Below, in pieces: positions 60,926 to 64,000 of a stretch of DNA of 64,000 nt (position 1 is its first letter; every line of letters begins with the position of its first letter). This DNA comes from CBDCFT01 sp965216365 (GTDB taxonomy: Bacteria; Pseudomonadota; Gammaproteobacteria; Arenicellales; CBDCFT01): positions 211,760 to 275,759 of the forward strand of contig CBDCFT010000013.1 of the NCBI GenBank assembly GCA_965216365.1, read 5' to 3'. The notes beneath the pieces are model-generated. The model worked only from the letters and a program-made list of their open reading frames with translations. It searched no databases and had not been told where the DNA came from. The translations under genes and the position numbers were made by a program.

Positions 60926-61204
60926 ATGGACATTAAAACACTATTGACGGTCTTCGGAGCCGTTTTCGTCGCCGAACTTGGCGATAAAACGCAATTGGCG
61001 ACCCTGCTTTTCGCGACGGACAAAGAGGTTAGCAAACTAACCATAATGTTTGCCGCTTCTGCGGCCTTGATCTTGTCTACTGTTATTGCTGTGAGCGGTG
61101 GTGCATTGCTGGCGCGATACATCAATGAATACTACTTGCGCATTTTCGCCGGTTCGTTATTTATCGCAATCGGTGTTTGGACACTTTGGTCTGTAGCAAG
61201 GTGA
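60926..61204 (+). CDS. GDT1/UPF0016 family membrane protein (half-size)
   Basis: 92 residues from the ATG at 60926 (another ATG at 60905 adds seven residues). Contains the family motif VAELGDKTQLATLLFA and two further membrane segments (MFAASAALILSTVIAVSGG, IFAGSLFIAIGVWTLW). Bacterial half-size members pair as dimers and are linked to Mn2+ or Ca2+ export. Standing between hemN and ccmC without overlap. Start choice between the two ATGs is open. Confidence 0.87.
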   Translation: MDIKTLLTVFGAVFVAELGDKTQLATLLFATDKEVSKLTIMFAASAALILSTVIAVSGGALLARYINEYYLRIFAGSLFIAIGVWTLWSVAR

Positions 61205-61293
61205 AAACTGAGTTGCAGATACTTCGATAGACCTTTGTATCTATCAATAGAACGATTTCATCGTTATTCGCATTCAAACCATCATAATCCATT

Positions 61294-62088
61294 GTGGGCA
61301 AATCGCAAGTGACACAAGATACATTGAGCGCGTCGGGTGCATCGTCGTGGTTATGGTTTCATCGTCTGGGCTCGCCGCCGTACTTTTACCGTTTGGCGGG
61401 ACGACTGATTCCCTGGGTCGGTTCGGTCACGATGATCTTACTCGTTGCCGGACTGTACGGCGGTTTGATCAAAGCGCCGCCGGATTACCAGCAGGGTGAG
61501 AGCTACCGCATCATCTTTATTCATGTGCCGTCTGCCTGGATGTCCATGTTCGTGTACATGGTACTCGCGCTGTGCGGCGCCATCGTGCTGATCTGGCGTA
61601 TGAAGCTGGCCGAGGCCGTGGCCCGCGCCAGCGCACCCATTGGTGCCTCCTTTACTGCCTTAGCCCTGCTGACGGGTTCGCTGTGGGGTAAACCCATGTG
61701 GGGCACCTACTGGGTATGGGATGCGCGCCTGACCTCGGAATTGATTCTTTTGTTCCTGTACCTGGGCTATATCGCCCTGGTCTCCGCCATCCCGGATCGC
61801 AGACAAGGCGCACGGGCCGGTGCGGTACTGGCCATTGTCGGTGTGGTCAACATACCGATTATTCATTATTCCGTAGAGTGGTGGCAGACCCTGCACCAGG
61901 GCGCAACGATTACCAAGCTGGACAAACCCTCTATTCACTTAAGCATGCTGATTCCATTGCTCATCATGGCGCTGGCGTTTCAATTCTATTACCTGTGGGT
62001 CCTGTTGCTACGCGTGCGCAACGAGATACTGGAACAGGAGAAACGTTCTAACTGGGTCAAGCAACTGATTACCCATCCCAACAACTAA
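61294..62088 (+). CDS. ccmC: Cytochrome c maturation protein CcmC
   Basis: 264 residues, six membrane helices, and the WWD signature GSLWGKPMWGTYWVWDARLTSELILLFLYLGY flanked by conserved His (FIHVPSAWMSM, IIHYSVEWWQTLHQG). CcmC loads haem onto CcmE in System I. The start is uncertain: GTG at 61294 or at 61309, neither with a clear ribosome site. ccmA and ccmB, usually just upstream, are absent here: hemN and a GDT1 gene precede it, so they may be elsewhere or lost. Confidence 0.93.
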   Translation: MGKSQVTQDTLSASGASSWLWFHRLGSPPYFYRLAGRLIPWVGSVTMILLVAGLYGGLIKAPPDYQQGESYRIIFIHVPSAWMSMFVYMVLALCGAIVLIWRMKLAEAVARASAPIGASFTALALLTGSLWGKPMWGTYWVWDARLTSELILLFLYLGYIALVSAIPDRRQGARAGAVLAIVGVVNIPIIHYSVEWWQTLHQGATITKLDKPSIHLSMLIPLLIMALAFQFYYLWVLLLRVRNEILEQEKRSNWVKQLITHPNN

Positions 62089-62121
62089 GATAAAAGCGGC
62101 AATACATACACCGTATAAGAA

Positions 62122-62188
62122 CCCTGCTCTATATAAAACCATGCTCTATATAAAATCCATGCACTATAAATACCCGCTATAAAAAACA
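62122..62188 (+). repeat. Degenerate short tandem repeats between ccmC and ccmD
   Basis: Four imperfect copies of an AT-rich unit of 16-20 bases (core GCTCTATATAAAA, decaying to GCACTATAAA and CGCTATAAAA) fill the gap. The last copy ends right before the ccmD ATG. They may influence ccmD translation or be slippage debris. Confidence 0.55.
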
Positions 62189-62353
62189 ATGATCGAATTT
62201 CTTCAAATGGGCGGTTACGCCTTCTATGTGTGGATGTCCTACGCACTGGCCGCACTGATGTTGATCCTGAACATCGCGATTCCCAAATGGCAACATAAGC
62301 ACCTGATTGCCCGCTTGAGCGCTGCTGTCAAACGGCAAGGTTTAAAACCATGA
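62189..62353 (+). CDS. ccmD: Cytochrome c maturation protein CcmD
   Basis: 54 residues: MIEFLQMGGYAFYVWMSYAL, one transmembrane helix (AALMLILNIAI), and a basic C-terminal tail. Size, single helix, and the GGYAFYVWxSY motif before it are typical of CcmD, which helps release holo-CcmE from the CcmABC complex. Its stop overlaps the ccmE start (ATGA). Confidence 0.92.
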   Translation: MIEFLQMGGYAFYVWMSYALAALMLILNIAIPKWQHKHLIARLSAAVKRQGLKP

Positions 62354-62805
62354 CCCCACGACGCAAACAACGTCTGATACTGGTGTCCCTGCTGATAGCC
62401 GGTATCGGTATTGCCGTCACCCTCACCCTGTTGGCGTTGAACGAGAACATCAACCTGTTCTTCAGTCCGACCCAGGTGGCCGAAGGCGAAGCCCCCGCTA
62501 ACACCACCTTTCGCCTCGGTGGCATGGTGGTCGACGGCAGTGTAGCGCGCCCGGGCGACGGTTTGACCGTGCAATTCGAATTGACCGATACCGCCAACGC
62601 GGTGGCGGTTAAATACACCGGCATCCTGCCGGACCTGTTTCGCGAAGGCCAGGGCATCGTTGCCCAGGGCAAACTGGTCGACGAGGGCGTGTTCATGGCC
62701 GAAGAAGTGCTGGCCAAACACGACGAGAACTACATGCCACCGGAAGTCGACGAAGCCATTGCCAAGGCGATGCAGAACAAAGTGGCACAGGACGCGGCGC
62801 AATGA
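62350..62805 (+). CDS. ccmE: Haem chaperone CcmE
   Basis: 151 residues: N-terminal anchor (LILVSLLIAGIGIAVTLTLLAL), OB-fold (FRLGGMVVDGSVARPGDGLTVQFELTD, VKYTGILPDLFREGQGIVAQGKL) and the haem-binding site LAKHDENYMPPEV with the covalent His at 124 and Tyr at 128. Periplasmic chaperone of System I. Overlaps ccmD and ccmF by 4 bases each (ATGA). Confidence 0.96.
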   Translation: MTPRRKQRLILVSLLIAGIGIAVTLTLLALNENINLFFSPTQVAEGEAPANTTFRLGGMVVDGSVARPGDGLTVQFELTDTANAVAVKYTGILPDLFREGQGIVAQGKLVDEGVFMAEEVLAKHDENYMPPEVDEAIAKAMQNKVAQDAAQ

Positions 62806-64000
62806 TTCCGGAGATCGGTAACTTCGCCCTGTGTCTGGCACTGGCCATGGCGCTGGTGCAGGCCACCGTGCCCTTGATCGGTGCACTGCGTGGCATCCCG
62901 TCCTGGATGGCGGTCGCACGCCCCTCCGCTCAGGCACAACTGCTATTCGTTGCCATCGCCTATGCCTGTCTGACCTATGCCTTCCTGACCCACGACTTCT
63001 CCGTTGCCTATGTCGCGCACAACTCCAATACCGCCTTGCCTACCCTATACCTCATCTCCGGTGTATGGGGCGCCCACGAAGGCTCATTGTTACTGTGGGC
63101 CTTGATCCTGGCCGTATGGACCGGTGCCGTGGCGGTATTCAGCCGCAGCATTCCCCTCGCCATGATTGCCCGAGTCATTGCCGTCATGGGCATGGTGAGC
63201 ATCGGCTTTTTACTGTTCATGTTACTCACCTCCAACCCGTTCGAACGTCTTATCCCGGTACCCCCCGAAGGACGCGATCTTAATCCGTTGTTACAAGACC
63301 CGGGACTCGCCATCCACCCGCCCATGTTGTACATGGGTTATGTCGGTTTCTCCGTCGCCTTCGCCTTTGCCGTCGCCGCATTGATACAAGGTAGATTGGA
63401 CGCCGCCTGGGCGCGCTGGTCACGACCCTGGACGACCGTTGCCTGGTTGTTCCTGACCATCGGCATCGCCCTCGGCAGTTGGTGGGCGTACTACGAACTC
63501 GGCTGGGGCGGCTGGTGGTTCTGGGATCCGGTCGAGAACGCCTCGTTCATGCCGTGGCTGGTCGGCACTGCCTTGATCCATTCCCTGGCCGCCAGCGAAC
63601 AACGCAATGTGTTCAAAGCCTGGACCGTGTTACTGGCCGTATTTGCCTTCTCCCTATCCCTGCTCGGTACCTTCCTGGTACGCTCCGGTGTACTCACCTC
63701 CGTGCATGCTTTTGCCACCGACCCGACGCGCGGTGTGTTTATCCTGATATTCCTCGCCATCGTCGTCGGCGGATCGTTAATACTGTATGCCTGGCGTGCA
63801 CCGCAAATACGCAGTTTCGGCACCTTCGACTGGGTATCGCGTGAATCCGCTTTGCTGTTAAACAATGTCTTGTTAGTCGTCACCGCCGCCACCATCTTAC
63901 TGGGCACGCTGTATCCACTGGTATTGGATGCGCTCGGTGCGGGCAAAATCTCCGTTGGCCCGCCATACTTTAACAACGTGTTTATTCCCTTGATGGCACC
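62802..64000 (+). CDS. ccmF: Cytochrome c haem lyase CcmF, 3' end outside window
   Basis: About 400 residues are visible, roughly 60 percent of a normal CcmF (around 650). Multiple membrane helices, NSNTALPTLYLISGVWGAHEGSLLLWAL near 75-100, PGLAIHPPMLYMGYVGF with ligand His, and the WWD motif ELGWGGWWFWDPVENASFMPWL near 232. It receives haem from CcmE and attaches it to apocytochromes. The frame is still open at the last base of the window. Confidence 0.95.
   Translation, partial: MIPEIGNFALCLALAMALVQATVPLIGALRGIPSWMAVARPSAQAQLLFVAIAYACLTYAFLTHDFSVAYVAHNSNTALPTLYLISGVWGAHEGSLLLWALILAVWTGAVAVFSRSIPLAMIARVIAVMGMVSIGFLLFMLLTSNPFERLIPVPPEGRDLNPLLQDPGLAIHPPMLYMGYVGFSVAFAFAVAALIQGRLDAAWARWSRPWTTVAWLFLTIGIALGSWWAYYELGWGGWWFWDPVENASFMPWLVGTALIHSLAASEQRNVFKAWTVLLAVFAFSLSLLGTFLVRSGVLTSVHAFATDPTRGVFILIFLAIVVGGSLILYAWRAPQIRSFGTFDWVSRESALLLNNVLLVVTAATILLGTLYPLVLDALGAGKISVGPPYFNNVFIPLMA

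Noticed and set aside
62239..62937. Long minus-strand open frame opposite ccmDEF
   Set aside because: It is antisense to well-recognised ccm genes in GC-rich sequence and has no family pattern.

Overview
The window looks like a chromosomal segment of a gammaproteobacterium with moderate GC, probably from a little-studied sediment or aquatic lineage. The signs are a CpoB/YbgF-type Tol-Pal gene, a KefB-like antiporter, HemN, a ccmCDEF operon, tRNA-Lys(UUU) and NtrC-type sigma-54 regulation. The exact genus cannot be read from the sequence.

Layout. 0-4.6 kb: housekeeping-type genes (cpoB, a fused ATPase/MlaE-like permease, tRNA-Lys with a decayed tRNA copy and a probable integrase tail beside it, a Kef-type antiporter). 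5.1-8.5 kb: two lipoproteins made largely of Ser-Ser-Gly repeats ending in poly-Asp. They flank a two-gene operon encoding a DUF6502-like protein and a TibC/AAH-type protein O-heptosyltransferase. 8.6-12.5 kb: a histidine kinase with an NtrC-type regulator, then a deletion scar that joins a truncated membrane protein to the tail of a second histidine kinase. 12.8-26.8 kb: a glycan or glycolipid cluster that begins with a good -24/-12 promoter and a receiver-domain/glycosyltransferase fusion. It continues with an alginate-export-like outer-membrane barrel, another GT28-like enzyme, two GT4 enzymes (one frameshifted), an MsbA-like exporter, three aminoglycoside-phosphotransferase-like kinases and a nucleotidyltransferase-kinase fusion. 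Most of the forward genes are coupled by stop/start overlaps.

27-59 kb: a large electron-transfer locus. It has eleven c-type cytochrome genes with 51 CXXCH sites plus one CX3CH. With them are three Crp/Fnr regulators, three NHL-propeller proteins, two 'two-component propeller' proteins without kinases, a parvulin isomerase, a 610-residue beta-barrel, paralogous coiled-coil proteins, Sel1 proteins, a tandem PilJ-N sensor-like protein and a ResB/CcsA (System II) haem ligation pair. CRP-like palindromes (half-sites TGTRA and TYACA, six bases apart) recur in most promoter regions of this locus and in front of hemN, so I infer one regulon. The simplest reading is an extracellular electron conduit: inner and periplasmic cytochromes, c7-type triheme carriers, an outer-membrane barrel, and surface multihaem proteins, one of which (tetraheme, 44288-45100) is a candidate nanowire subunit.

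59.4-64 kb: hemN, a GDT1/UPF0016 family gene, and the System I genes ccmC, ccmD, ccmE and ccmF (the last cut by the window end). Haem synthesis and two cytochrome c maturation systems therefore lie next to the cytochrome locus.

Caution: at least ten single-base frameshifts occur, several in short homopolymers, in 19.0 kb, 28.8-31.9 kb and 43.1 kb. They may be assembly errors rather than gene decay. All family names come from reading the translated sequences; no searches were run.
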